From Hymenobacter convexus (GTDB lineage Bacteria; Bacteroidota; Bacteroidia; Cytophagales; Hymenobacteraceae), in the NCBI RefSeq assembly GCF_030580955.1, contig NZ_JAUQON010000006.1:124001-188000 (forward strand): a stretch of DNA of 64,000 bases, written 5' to 3'. A program made the translations under genes and the position numbers. The notes beneath the pieces were generated by a model. That model was not told the origin of the DNA, ran no database searches, and saw nothing but the letters and a program-made list of their open reading frames with translations. Below are positions 36,135-45,252 of this stretch, piece after piece (the first letter of the stretch is position 1; every line of letters begins with the position of its first letter).

Positions 36135-38642
36135 TTATTGTACCTCCACGCTCGGCCCCACGGCGGGTACGGGCTCGTCGCGCACGGGCAGCTTCTGCGG
36201 GTGCGGCACCAGCTCATCGAGCAGGGCCACGCGCAACACGTCGTCCACGCGGTCGGCGTAGTGAATGGTGAGGCCCTTGAGGTAATCTTCCTGGATTTCC
36301 TCGATGTCCTTGCGGTTTTTAGGACAAAGAATGATGTCCTTCATGCCCGCCCGGCGGGCAGCCAGCAGCTTTTCCTTGATGCCGCCCACGGGCAATACTT
36401 TGCCGCGCAGGGTAATTTCGCCGGTCATGGCCAGCTTGGCGCGCACCCGGCGCTGGGTGAAAGCCGAAGCCATGCTGGTGAAAATGGCAATGCCCGCGCT
36501 GGGCCCGTCCTTCGGCACGGCGCCTTCGGGGAAGTGAATGTGCAGGTCGTACTGCTCAAATAGGCGGTAGTCGATGCCGATTTCGTCGGCCCGCGAGCGC
36601 AGGTAGCTCAGCGCCGTAATGGCCGATTCCTTCATCACGTCGCCCAACTGGCCCGAAAGCGTGAGCTTGCCGCGGCCCCGGCTCAGCAGGCTTTCCACAA
36701 ACAGAATGTCGCCGCCTACCGACGTCCAGGCCAGGCCCGTCACCACGCCGGCGGTGTCGTTGTCCTGGTACTGGTCGCGGTCGAAAATGGCGGCGCCGAG
36801 GATTTTGCGGATTTCGGCGGGCTCCATCACGGCGGGCAAGGGCTCCTTGCCGGCCTTGCGACGGGCCAGGTTGCGTGTCACGGCGGCCAGCTTGCGCTCC
36901 AAGCCGCGCACGCCGCTTTCGCGGGTGTAGTCGTCGGCCACGTGGTGCAGGGCGGCATCGGTGATTTTCACCTCGCTCTCGCCCAGGCCGTGCTCTTTCA
37001 ACTGCTTGGGCCAGAGGTGCTTTTTGGCAATAAGGACTTTTTCCTCTTGGGTGTAGCCGGTCAGGTCGATGATTTCCATCCGGTCGCGCAGGGCGGGCTG
37101 AATGGTATCGAGCGAGTTGGCCGTGGCGATGAACAGGACCTTCGAGAGGTCGTATTCCACCTCCAAGTAGTTATCGGTGAAGGTGGCGTTCTGCTCGGGG
37201 TCCAGCACTTCGAGCAGGGCCGAGCTGGGGTCGCCGCGGAAGTCACTGCTCACCTTGTCAATCTCGTCGAGAATGATGACGGGGTTGCTGGTGCCGGCCT
37301 TTTTAATCTGCGAGATGATGCGGCCGGGCATGGCGCCCACGTAGGTTTTGCGGTGCCCGCGAATCTCGGCCTCGTCGCGCACGCCGCCCAGGCTCATGCG
37401 GATATATTTGCGGCCCATGGCGTTGGCAATGCTGCGGCCCAGGCTGGTCTTGCCCACGCCGGGCGGGCCGTAGAGGCACAGAATCGGCGCCTTGAGGTCC
37501 TGCTTCAGCTTGAGCACGGCGATGTACTCCAGAATCCGCTCCTTCACTTTCTCGATGCCGAAATGGTCGGCGTCGAGGATTTTCTTAGTTTGCTTGAGGT
37601 TGAATTTGTCCTTGGTGAACTCGCCCCAGGGCAAATCGAGCAGAAACTCCACGTAGTTGATGCTCACCGAATAGTCGGGGGCCATGGGATTGGTGCGGGC
37701 CAGCTTTTCCATCTCCTTTTTGAAGTGGAGCGCCACCGACTCGGGCCATTTTTTGGCTTCGGCGCGGGCGCGCAGGCGGTTCACGTCCTCGTCGGGGCCT
37801 TCCTGGCCCAACTCGTCCTGCAGGGTTTTGAGCTGCTGGCGCAGGAAATACTCGCGCTGCTGGGCATCAATGCCGGTGTGGGTTTTCGAGCGGATATCCT
37901 GCTTGATTTCCAGCAATTCAGCTTGGCTAAGCAACGCTTCGAGGAGCTGGCGGGCCTGCTGCTCGGGGTCGGCCAACTCCAGCAGGCGCTGCTTGGCGGG
38001 CAGGTCGAGCTGCACGTTGCTGGACAGGAAGTGCGTGAGGAAAGCGGGCGACTGAATGCCGTCGAGCATGGCCCGGGCTTCCATCGGAATCTCGGGCGTA
38101 AGTTCCAGCACTTTGGTGGCCGCTTCGCGCAGGGCCTGCAACAGGCCAAATTCACCCGGAATCTCGGGGTTCAGGGCCACTTCCGAGAAGTAGCTGACGC
38201 GGGCCGTAAGCGGCGCAAAGCTCAGTTCTTCTTCAATGGTGAAGCGCACCTGGCCTTGGAGGATGATGGTAATCTGGCCATCGGGCTGTTCCAGCAGCTT
38301 CAGGATGCGGGCCAGCGTGCCCACGGGGTGCAGCTCGGCCACGGTGGGCTCGTCGGCGTCGGGATTGAGCTGGGCCACTACTCCGAGGAGTTTGTCGGCG
38401 GCGTAAGCTTTGCGCACCAGCTTCACGCTTTTTTTACGCGTCACCGTCACGGGCAGCACCACGCCGGGAAACAGCACGGTGTTGCGCACGGGCAGCAGCG
38501 CCAGGGTGGGCGGGGCATCGTCGCCGCGCAGCAGGTGGTCGGGGTCGGCGGCCATGATGGCAATGGCTTCGGGTTGGGAGTTGGGGTCGCTGAGGGCTTG
38601 CAGGGGGAACGCAGCCGAAGAAGAAACAGATGCCAGGCGCAT
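36135..38642 (-). CDS. lon: ATP-dependent protease Lon
   Basis: An 835-residue Lon (LonA type), which degrades damaged and regulatory proteins. N-terminal substrate domain begins at LALLPVRNTVLFPG; Walker A GPPGVGKTS and Walker B VIILDEIDK lie in the AAA+ module; the catalytic dyad is Ser in DGPSAGIAIF and Lys in the GKVLPVGGIKEK segment. An additional possible start lies at 38555 (MAADPDHLL); 38642 (MRLASVSSS) was chosen because Bacteroidota Lon proteins usually carry about 40 residues before the first conserved strand. The frame stays open to 38789 but that part overlaps a divergent promoter region. Confidence 0.95.
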   Translation of the reverse strand: MRLASVSSSAAFPLQALSDPNSQPEAIAIMAADPDHLLRGDDAPPTLALLPVRNTVLFPGVVLPVTVTRKKSVKLVRKAYAADKLLGVVAQLNPDADEPTVAELHPVGTLARILKLLEQPDGQITIILQGQVRFTIEEELSFAPLTARVSYFSEVALNPEIPGEFGLLQALREAATKVLELTPEIPMEARAMLDGIQSPAFLTHFLSSNVQLDLPAKQRLLELADPEQQARQLLEALLSQAELLEIKQDIRSKTHTGIDAQQREYFLRQQLKTLQDELGQEGPDEDVNRLRARAEAKKWPESVALHFKKEMEKLARTNPMAPDYSVSINYVEFLLDLPWGEFTKDKFNLKQTKKILDADHFGIEKVKERILEYIAVLKLKQDLKAPILCLYGPPGVGKTSLGRSIANAMGRKYIRMSLGGVRDEAEIRGHRKTYVGAMPGRIISQIKKAGTSNPVIILDEIDKVSSDFRGDPSSALLEVLDPEQNATFTDNYLEVEYDLSKVLFIATANSLDTIQPALRDRMEIIDLTGYTQEEKVLIAKKHLWPKQLKEHGLGESEVKITDAALHHVADDYTRESGVRGLERKLAAVTRNLARRKAGKEPLPAVMEPAEIRKILGAAIFDRDQYQDNDTAGVVTGLAWTSVGGDILFVESLLSRGRGKLTLSGQLGDVMKESAITALSYLRSRADEIGIDYRLFEQYDLHIHFPEGAVPKDGPSAGIAIFTSMASAFTQRRVRAKLAMTGEITLRGKVLPVGGIKEKLLAARRAGMKDIILCPKNRKDIEEIQEDYLKGLTIHYADRVDDVLRVALLDELVPHPQKLPVRDEPVPAVGPSVEVQ

Positions 38643-38876
38643 GGACGAGGATAAAGCCAGAAACAAAGGCGACTGGTGCCACATTGGCAGCCCGCCGCTT
38701 ACGGAAGTGGGGCATACAAGGTACGGCATCCCACCGCGTTTGGACGTCAAGCGCCGTGCCAGCGCGCCGATTCCGCCAAAGCGGCGCATAGCCGGGTGCG
38801 GAGCCGCTCACCGGCAAGGCATAAATCGCTAATTTGGTGGCAACTTGCGCCTCCAATTATTTTTATTACTCTACTA

Positions 38877-41024
38877 ATGCCCTTTTTATTGCGTCGGTGC
38901 GCGGTCCTTTTTCTGCTTCTGGCCGGGATGATGCTGGCGTTTCAGGCCCGGGCCCAGCGCCGGCCGGTGAAGCGCATTCCCGCCGCGGCTTCGCCCTCGG
39001 CCGATACCACCAGCGGCGGTGCCTCGGCCACCCCCCGCAAGGGAACGGCCCGCCCCGCACCCGTCAAAACCAGTGCGCCGAAGCCGGCCATTGCGCCGGG
39101 CACCTACCGCGTGCGCGGCCTCAACAGCCGCGTGAGCCGCAAGCTGCACCTGCGGCCGGATGGCACGCCCGACTTCGTGTTCATCAACCGCTACCCGTTT
39201 TTCGAGGATAAGAAGGCGCTAAAGGCCATCGGCAAGGCCGAAAAGCGGCGGCAGTACCACGCCGCCCGGCTGCTGCTCGAAGACTACGTGGCCAAGTTCG
39301 GGCCGGTCAATTTTGAAAAAAACACCGACATGCTCTGGCGCCTGGGCCAGCTGCTGGAGCGCGACAGCCAGAACGTGAAGGCGCGGGCCTACTTCCGCCT
39401 CGCCCTCAAGCACAGCCGCAAGGACATCAGCAAGATTCAGCTCTACTACGACTCGCTGGAACAGAAGAATACGGACCTGTACGTGCCTCTCAAAACGTAC
39501 TACGACCTGGTGGAGTACCGCAAGAACCTCAACACCTTCCACCCGCCCAAGGGCGTGTACACGACCATGGGCGACGCCATCAACAGCAAGGCACCGGACT
39601 ACGGGCCCGCGCTGGGCGGCAACGACTCGCTGCTGATTTTCAGCAGCAAGCGCAAGCGGCGCGGCATCACCGGCGTGGTGGACGAGGACCTGTACACCTC
39701 GCGCCGCGAGGGCGTGAGCTGGACCGACGCCGAGCCGCTGCCCAAACCTATCAACTCGCCCAACAACGAGGGCTCGGCCTGCCTGAGCAAAGACGGTAAA
39801 ACCATCTTTTTCGCCCGTTGCGAGTGCAGCACCTGCCACGGCAACTGCGACCTCTACACCGCCACGCGCGGCAAGGATGGCAAGTGGGGCACGCCCAAAA
39901 GCCTTGGCCCGCTGGTGAATTCCTTCGCCTGGGACTCGCAGCCCACGCTCTCGCAGGGCGAGGACACGCTGTACTTTGCCTCGGATAGACTGGGCGGTTT
40001 TGGTCTGTCGGACATTTACTTCACCCACAAGCTGAAAAACGGGCAGTGGAGCCCGGCCGAAAACATGGGCCCGGTCATCAACACCCGCGAAAACGAGGTG
40101 AGCCCGTTTTACCACCCGCTCTACCACGTGCTGTATTTCAGCTCGCGCGGGCAACTGCTCAATTTTGGCGATTTTGACATCTACAAAACCTACCGCGTGC
40201 AGGGCCGCTGGCAGGAGCCGAAAAACATTGGCCCGCTCGTGAACGGCAAGGGTTCGGAATACTACTTCACCATCGACCGCGAAAGCCGCAACCTCTACTA
40301 CGCCCGCTCCGAAGCCCAGGAAATCAACAACCTCGACCTCTACTCCTTCCCGCTGCCCATGGAGGCCCAGCCGCTGGCCACCACCCGCGTGGAGGGCACG
40401 CTGGTGGATTCGGTGAGCAGCAAGCCGCTTAAGGGCATCGTGAGCATCATCGATACCGACAACGGCATTGAAGTAGCCAGCAAGTTTATCCGGCCCGACG
40501 GCACGTTCGATTTTGAATTGATTGAGGGCTCGCACTACGCCATGCTCATCCAGAGCCCAGACTTTTTCTCGGTGGAAAAGCAGTTTGCGCTGAAGGGCGA
40601 CACGGTGATGACCCTGCTCACCAACAGCATTGATTACAAGCTGCCGCTCATTTTCCGAAATCTCGAGTTTGAGGCCAACCGGGCGAACGTGCTGCCCGCC
40701 ATGTACCCCACCCTGGACCGCATTGCCCTGTTTCTGGTCGACCATCCGGCCTTCCGGCTCAGCATCGCGGGCCACACCGACAGCCGCGGCGACCCGGAAG
40801 TGAACGAAAAGCTCTCGCAAGACCGCGCCGAGGAAATCCGCAAATACATCGAGCGCAAGGGCAAGCTCAAGCCCAACCGCATCGAGAGCTTCGGCTACGG
40901 CTCCAGCAAACCGCTCAAGGACGAGCTGACCGACGCCGACGCCAAGGTGAACCGCCGCGTCGAGTTCAAACTCATTAAGCCCGATGGCGACAAGCCCGCC
41001 GACGGCGGCGCGGACTGGAAGTAG
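38877..41024 (+). CDS. PorE-like OmpA-family protein (type IX secretion)
   Basis: A 715-residue exported protein. Order: signal peptide (1-26, ending ARAQ); low-complexity Pro/Ala linker; TPR-like helices (about 95-205); a beta-propeller of PD40-type repeats (about 215-480, with LLIFSSKRK, TIFFARCECSTC, TLYFASDRLGG, VLYFSSRG); a carboxypeptidase-regulatory-like domain (about 500-570, VEGTLVDSVSSKPLKGIV); and an OmpA peptidoglycan-binding domain (about 595-705, IAGHTDSRGD). This order is that of PorE, which ties the type IX machine to peptidoglycan. The start at 38877 begins the signal peptide. It is divergent from lon. Confidence 0.85.
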   Translation: MPFLLRRCAVLFLLLAGMMLAFQARAQRRPVKRIPAAASPSADTTSGGASATPRKGTARPAPVKTSAPKPAIAPGTYRVRGLNSRVSRKLHLRPDGTPDFVFINRYPFFEDKKALKAIGKAEKRRQYHAARLLLEDYVAKFGPVNFEKNTDMLWRLGQLLERDSQNVKARAYFRLALKHSRKDISKIQLYYDSLEQKNTDLYVPLKTYYDLVEYRKNLNTFHPPKGVYTTMGDAINSKAPDYGPALGGNDSLLIFSSKRKRRGITGVVDEDLYTSRREGVSWTDAEPLPKPINSPNNEGSACLSKDGKTIFFARCECSTCHGNCDLYTATRGKDGKWGTPKSLGPLVNSFAWDSQPTLSQGEDTLYFASDRLGGFGLSDIYFTHKLKNGQWSPAENMGPVINTRENEVSPFYHPLYHVLYFSSRGQLLNFGDFDIYKTYRVQGRWQEPKNIGPLVNGKGSEYYFTIDRESRNLYYARSEAQEINNLDLYSFPLPMEAQPLATTRVEGTLVDSVSSKPLKGIVSIIDTDNGIEVASKFIRPDGTFDFELIEGSHYAMLIQSPDFFSVEKQFALKGDTVMTLLTNSIDYKLPLIFRNLEFEANRANVLPAMYPTLDRIALFLVDHPAFRLSIAGHTDSRGDPEVNEKLSQDRAEEIRKYIERKGKLKPNRIESFGYGSSKPLKDELTDADAKVNRRVEFKLIKPDGDKPADGGADWK

Positions 41025-41030
41025 CGCGCC

Positions 41031-41102
41031 GTAGCGTGGACTCTGCGAGTCCGCGCACTGCAGAACGTTCTTCCCGGCGCGGACTCGCAGAGTCCACGCT
41101 AC
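41031..41102. repeat. Perfect 26-bp inverted repeat
   Basis: Arms 41031-41056 and 41077-41102 (starting GTAGCGTGGACTCTGCGAGT) are exact inverted copies with a 20-base loop. It fills the gap between the convergent PorE-like and GreA-like genes. It is unrelated in sequence to the GTCATGCTGAGC elements and has no T-run. Confidence 0.9.
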
Positions 41103-41106
41103 ACCG

Positions 41107-41547
41107 TTATTCCACAGCTTCCACCCGCACCTCTTTGCCATTGAACACGGCCTGCTCGCCGGCCCGTAGTCCTTTCAGCGCCACGGCCACCGGCGCGGCC
41201 ACCGATACGGCAAACACGTCCGTCCCGTCCAGCTTGCCCGCGCTGATGCTGATGTAGAACCGGCCCAAGCTGGTGCTGACCAGGGCGCCGGGCCGCACCG
41301 TGTCGCAGGCCGCGTCGGGGCTGATGCGGGCCAGTTCGGCTTGCAGCTGCTGGGCCTGCTGCATGTGGGCGGCGTTGCGGTCGCGCTCGGCGTTGGCCAT
41401 TTCGCGGCCGGTTTCATACTTGTCGCCGGCGCTGCTCTTGGTTTCGGACGAGGACGATTCCTGGGCCGCCTGCATGGCGGTGCGGGCGGCGGCAATGCGC
41501 TGCTCGATGAAGGCGTGGCAGAGGGCGTGGAGGGCGGGTTTCGTCAT
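41107..41547 (-). CDS. Short GreA/GreB-like protein
   Basis: A 146-residue protein in two parts: an N-terminal helical hairpin (about 1-75, with ETKSSAGDKYETGREM) and a C-terminal beta domain (about 85-146, PGALVSTSLGRFYISISAG and SVAAPVAVALKGLRAGEQ) that follows the pattern of the GreA C-terminal domain. GreA-type factors enter the RNA polymerase channel and rescue stalled complexes. Whether this short form does so is not known; relatives in Bacteroidota are often labelled 3-oxoacyl-ACP synthase, which the sequence does not support. The start at 41547 overlaps the stop of the preceding gene (TGATG), indicating coupling. Confidence 0.7.
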   Translation of the reverse strand: MTKPALHALCHAFIEQRIAAARTAMQAAQESSSSETKSSAGDKYETGREMANAERDRNAAHMQQAQQLQAELARISPDAACDTVRPGALVSTSLGRFYISISAGKLDGTDVFAVSVAAPVAVALKGLRAGEQAVFNGKEVRVEAVE

Positions 41548-41972
41548 CAGCTGGTTTGGGCTTCCCACGTTATTTCAGAGCCATTGGTGGCTTGCCAATT
41601 CGATAAGAGAAAGCCTAGCTGGTTAATTGATGCAGCTTCGGCAGGTATTGAGAATGCAAGTTGACAACTGTGAGGCTCATCTTCATTTGCATTCATAACT
41701 ACTCTCAAAGCAATGTGGCCCTTTTCGTCGTAACAATAGGCGACAAGCATCAGCGCTGAGTTGTTCGACCCCATTTCAAATTGAACTTGGTCTTTAACGC
41801 TGAGCGGAAAATCAAGTAGTCGATTTCCGAAAGTCCTCCAATTTTCTCCACTGCCGTAAAATCTTAAGCTGTGCTGTATTGAGCCTCTCGAAATTGTGAC
41901 CTCAAACTCACCTTCTCCTACTGGAAACCATCCTTCAATAGTAGCTTCAACTGTTATTCTTCCTTGTTTCAT
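41547..41972 (-). CDS. Unknown AT-richer gene coupled to GH3 and GreA-like genes
   Basis: A 141-residue protein with no motif I recognise. It lacks a signal peptide and membrane segments and appears beta-rich (FEVTISRGSI, HIALRVVMNA), so it is probably a small soluble protein. Its base composition is visibly poorer in G and C than both neighbours, a sign of recent arrival. Even so, it is joined to both by start/stop overlaps: its ATG overlaps the GH3 stop (ATGA) and its TGA overlaps the next ATG (TGATG). Function unknown. Confidence 0.65.
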   Translation of the reverse strand: MKQGRITVEATIEGWFPVGEGEFEVTISRGSIQHSLRFYGSGENWRTFGNRLLDFPLSVKDQVQFEMGSNNSALMLVAYCYDEKGHIALRVVMNANEDEPHSCQLAFSIPAEAASINQLGFLLSNWQATNGSEITWEAQTS

Positions 41973-43471
41973 ACCTGTGTCGAGTTAAAGAGCCCCTCCG
42001 CCACTTTCCTATCATTCCCTAGCCGCGGCACTTTGTTCTGCCCGCCCAGCCGGCCCATGCTTTTCATGTAGCGCTGGAAGGCCCCGGCCGGCAGCGGCGT
42101 GAGTTGCAGCGGCACAAGAATATTGCCCTTGCGCAAGTCCTCGTAATAGCTGTTGCGGCGGCGTAGCGCAGCATCCAAAGTTGCCGCGAAACCCGCCATA
42201 TCTTGTGGAGCGCGGCCAAATTCCACCAGCCACTCGTGGCGCGAGAGCGTGGCGGGGTCGTCGCTCACGAGCGGGGCCACGGTGAATTCGGTGACTTCGA
42301 CCTCCGGAAACTGGGCCATGGTTTCGCGCAGGGCCTGCTCTACCTCCTCCCCTATTACATGCTCGCCAAAGGCCGAAAGAAAGTGCTTGATGCGGCCTGT
42401 GACCACCACGCGGTGGGGGCGCAGGCTCACAAAGCGCACCGTGTCGCCGATACTGTAGCCCCACAGGCCGGCATTGGAGGTGAGCACCACGGCGTAGTTG
42501 CGGTCCAGCTCCACATCGGCAATGGTGAGGCGGGGCGCGTCGGGCTCGAAGAACCGCTCGGCGGGGATGAATTCGTAGAAGATGCCGCTGTTGAGCAGCA
42601 GTAGCAGGCCCGGGTTGCCGGGCTCGTCCTGGAAGGCCAGGAAGCCTTCGGAGGCGGGAAAAAGCTCGATGCTATCCACCGGCCGGCCAATGCTTTCGAA
42701 AAGCTTGGCGCGGTAGGGCTCGAAATTGACGCCGCCGTACACGAACAGGTTGAAATCGGGAAACAAGTCCTTGATGGGCCGGCCAGTGCGGGCCGTGAGT
42801 CGGTCGAAGTACATCTGCACCCAAGGCGGGATGCCGGATATGAGCGTCATTTTCTCGCCCAGCGTTTCGTCCACGATGCGTTCGAGCTTGGTTTCCCAGT
42901 CTTCGATGATGTTCGTGGCGTAGCTGGGCAACTGGTTGCGGCGCAGATAGGCGGGCACGTGGTGGTTGGCAATGCCCGAAAGCCGGCCCGTGCGGATGCC
43001 GTGATGCATTTCCAGCTCCGGCGAGCCCGACAGGAATATCAGCTTGCCATCCAGAAACCGGCTGCGGCCGGTGCGGTAGATGTAGTAAAGCAGGGCATCG
43101 CGCGCGCCTTCGATGTGGTTCGGGATGCTGTCCTTGGTAATCGGGATGTATTTGGTGCCACTGGTGGTGCCGCTGGTCTTGGCCAGGTACAGCGGCCGGC
43201 CGGGCCAAAGCACGTCGGCCTCCCCAGCCTGGGTGCGGTCGAACCAGGGCTTGAGGGCCTCGTAGTCGCGCACGGGCACCTGCCGGGCCAAATCGGCAGG
43301 CGTGCGCACGCCACCCAAGTTGTGCGCGCGGCCGAAGGCGGTGCCGGCCGCCGTGGCCGCCAGCTTCGCCAGCAGCTCGCGTTGAGTAGTTTCGGGGCGG
43401 TGCTGCCAGCGCTGGTAGCGCTGGGCAATGTAGCGGGCCAGGGGATGGCTAAGAGTGGCTTTCAATCCCAT
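41969..43471 (-). CDS. GH3 family acyl-adenylating enzyme
   Basis: A 500-residue member of the GH3 family, first known from plant enzymes that adenylate acidic hormones and join them to amino acids. The ATP-binding motif KTSGTTSGTKYIPIT is clear (about 95-109), followed by YGGVNFEPY and a C-terminal domain with GRIKHFLSAFGEHVIGEEVE. It should activate a carboxylate as an adenylate and pass it to an amine or thiol; the substrates of bacterial forms are unknown. The start at 43471 (MGLKATLSH) is preferred to an upstream in-frame option. It heads a coupled unit with the unknown gene and the GreA-like gene. Confidence 0.9.
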   Translation of the reverse strand: MGLKATLSHPLARYIAQRYQRWQHRPETTQRELLAKLAATAAGTAFGRAHNLGGVRTPADLARQVPVRDYEALKPWFDRTQAGEADVLWPGRPLYLAKTSGTTSGTKYIPITKDSIPNHIEGARDALLYYIYRTGRSRFLDGKLIFLSGSPELEMHHGIRTGRLSGIANHHVPAYLRRNQLPSYATNIIEDWETKLERIVDETLGEKMTLISGIPPWVQMYFDRLTARTGRPIKDLFPDFNLFVYGGVNFEPYRAKLFESIGRPVDSIELFPASEGFLAFQDEPGNPGLLLLLNSGIFYEFIPAERFFEPDAPRLTIADVELDRNYAVVLTSNAGLWGYSIGDTVRFVSLRPHRVVVTGRIKHFLSAFGEHVIGEEVEQALRETMAQFPEVEVTEFTVAPLVSDDPATLSRHEWLVEFGRAPQDMAGFAATLDAALRRRNSYYEDLRKGNILVPLQLTPLPAGAFQRYMKSMGRLGGQNKVPRLGNDRKVAEGLFNSTQV

Positions 43472-43642
43472 AAATCCGAAGTAAAACGCCGTTGGAGGGG
43501 CTGCGAAGGTACGTTGGCCGAGTCGGGCCGGGGTTGCCCGGCAACCTGAGTAGCTTGCCACCGTTAAGCTTTCGAGCCCAGCGGCCACTACGGCCTGCCA
43601 GGGCTTACCCATCCATTCACCATTTCACACTTCCCCATCATC

Positions 43643-44077
43643 ATGGCAGACCACAAAGGCACCGCCGCCTGGACCGGCGACATCAAAGGCAGCGGCATCC
43701 TCACCACCGAAAGCGGCGCGCTCAACGCCCCCTACTCCGTTGGCAGCCGCTTCGAAGGCAAGCAGGGCACCAACCCCGAAGAGTTGATTGGCGCGGCCCA
43801 CGCCGGCTGCTACACCATGTACCTCACCAGCGTGCTCACCAAGCACGGCCATCAGGTGCAGAACATCAAAACCACCAGCACCGTGACGATGAACCCCAAC
43901 AACGGCCACCCCGTCATCGAGCACATCCACGTGAGCACCGAAGGCCACGTCACGGGCGGCAACATCACCGCCGACGACTTCCAGAAGCACGCCGAAGATG
44001 CCAAGGAAAACTGCCCGGTATCGAAAGTGCTCAGCGCCGTGCCCAAAATGACGCTGGAAGCCAAGTTCCTGGGCTAG
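43643..44077 (+). CDS. OsmC-family peroxiredoxin
   Basis: A 144-residue OsmC-type thiol peroxidase that reduces organic hydroperoxides in the cytoplasm. Both catalytic cysteines are present: one in ELIGAAHAGCYTM (about 56) and one in NCPVSKVL (about 125). Length and the N-terminal AAWTGDIKGSG and SRFEGKQGTNPEEL segments are typical of the OsmC subfamily rather than Ohr. It is transcribed away from the GH3 gene and ends 24 bp before a REP-like repeat. Confidence 0.92.
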   Translation: MADHKGTAAWTGDIKGSGILTTESGALNAPYSVGSRFEGKQGTNPEELIGAAHAGCYTMYLTSVLTKHGHQVQNIKTTSTVTMNPNNGHPVIEHIHVSTEGHVTGGNITADDFQKHAEDAKENCPVSKVLSAVPKMTLEAKFLG

Positions 44078-44101
44078 GTCTTCTGGTTCGTTGAATCAGT
44101 T

Positions 44102-44213
44102 AGAACGTCATGCTGAGCGCAGCCGAAGCATCTCGCTCGGGGCAGTAATCCAATCGCAAGAAACGATTTACCAACCCATGCGAGATGCTTCGGCTACGCT
44201 TAGTATGACGTTC
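44102..44213. repeat. REP-like inverted repeat, class GTCATGCTGAGC
   Basis: Arms begin with AGAACGTCATGCTGAGCGC (44102) and end with GTATGACGTTCT (to 44213), with the inner words GCATCTCGC/GCGAGATGC. It lies after osmC and before a second repeat and a membrane-protein gene. Confidence 0.9.
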
Positions 44214-44222
44214 TTTTTGTTG

Positions 44223-44254
44223 CTGACAACCGACAACTAACAACTAGCAACTAA
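44223..44254 (+). repeat. Diverged single arm of the ACAACTGACAAC family
   Basis: Reads as runs of the word CAACTAACAAC/GACAACTAAC, related to but not identical with the arms at 2544-2630 and the mutB copy at 53740-53771. It lies directly before the gene at 44265. Confidence 0.7.
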
Positions 44255-44264
44255 ATTTGTCGCT

Positions 44265-44759
44265 ATGCCCACTGGTACCACCCGCATCCGTCTCCGCCCC
44301 GCCAACAACTCCCGCATCTCCTTCTGGGGCCAGCTCGCCATTGGCGGCTTCTGGCTGGCCTACGTGCTGTTTGGTATCCTGAGCAACACCGGCGCGACGG
44401 ACTACCACTTTCTGCACTGGGTATTCTTGGTGTTCACGCTCGTGTACCTGGGCTACGTGCTGGTCAACAACGCGCCCATTTTCGGCACCCAGAGCTACCT
44501 CGAGTTCACGCCCGGTTACATTGTACACAAAAACGGCCTGTTCCGCCCCAAACAGGTATTCGCCGCCGAAAACATTGCCGCCCTCGAACTGAAACCCGCC
44601 GTGCTGCGCGTGCGCCAGAAAGACGGCGAAATCTACGCTCTCAACCTGCGCGAAGTGAAAGGCAAGCGCCGCAAACTAAGCTTCCGCGAGCAGGTGCGCG
44701 AGTTTGCCGCCAAGCACAACGTACCCTTGCAGGAAACAAGCCCGACGACGGCGGCTTAG
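44265..44759 (+). CDS. Two-pass membrane protein with PH-like domain
   Basis: A 164-residue protein with two membrane segments (about 22-42 and 52-72) followed by a soluble beta-rich part (about 78-150: SYLEFTPGYIVHKNGLF, AAENIAALELK, LRVRQKDGEIYALNL) that looks like a bacterial PH-type domain. The pattern resembles small membrane proteins of unknown function. A gene at 54364 has the same layout. Its stop touches the stop of the convergent Uma2 gene, with no intergenic base. Confidence 0.65.
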   Translation: MPTGTTRIRLRPANNSRISFWGQLAIGGFWLAYVLFGILSNTGATDYHFLHWVFLVFTLVYLGYVLVNNAPIFGTQSYLEFTPGYIVHKNGLFRPKQVFAAENIAALELKPAVLRVRQKDGEIYALNLREVKGKRRKLSFREQVREFAAKHNVPLQETSPTTAA

Positions 44760-45236
44760 CTATTCAAACAGCGGCGCGAGCGGCAGTTCAATGCCCGTAG
44801 CAGCGTCCATCAGCGTTTCGCCATCGTGGAAAAACGTGTATTTTCCCGGAGCCGCATACACAAAAATCCCGCTCACTTCGGGCAGCACAATCCAGCAGGA
44901 TTTCACCCCGGCTTGGAAATACGCATTGGCTTTGCCAATTAATTCACTCAATGCCTGTGAGGGCGAGAGAATTTCGATAGTACTCAGGGGCACTTGCTGC
45001 ACAACGATGCTATCATTGGCCATATCAAGGGCCATTTTGGGGAAAATGCCAATATCCGGTACCATCACCCGTCCCGCGATAGCAACGTTAATTTCTGACA
45101 AGAACCGGAATTGCTCCCGGTAACGGGTTTTCAACTCAAAACCGATGTTGAGTTGAATGGCGCTGTGATTGATGCTGGGCATGGGCTTTCCGCGTTCGAG
45201 CTCGTAGTCGGAAATTTCCAGGGCAAGGGTTTCCAT
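44760..45236 (-). CDS. Uma2-family putative endonuclease
   Basis: A 158-residue protein of the Uma2 (DUF820) family, which has a PD-(D/E)XK nuclease fold. The likely active residues are Asp in VPDIGIF, Glu in TIEILSPSQ, and Lys in LIGKANAYFQ. These proteins occur in many copies in cyanobacteria and Bacteroidota, and their biological job is not known. A perfect promoter box TACATTTG lies at 45253-45260, 16 bp before the start. The base composition is poorer in G and C than neighbouring genes, so recent transfer is possible. Confidence 0.88.
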   Translation of the reverse strand: METLALEISDYELERGKPMPSINHSAIQLNIGFELKTRYREQFRFLSEINVAIAGRVMVPDIGIFPKMALDMANDSIVVQQVPLSTIEILSPSQALSELIGKANAYFQAGVKSCWIVLPEVSGIFVYAAPGKYTFFHDGETLMDAATGIELPLAPLFE

Positions 45237-45252
45237 AGGGCGAAGGTTTTCC

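Noticed and set aside
36942..38654. A 570-codon frame opposite lon
   Set aside because: Low-complexity His/Gly/Gln/Phe product, fully antisense to a well supported gene.
39219..41141. A 640-codon frame opposite the PorE-like gene
   Set aside because: Same composition artefact; the opposite strand has a signal peptide and four recognised domains.
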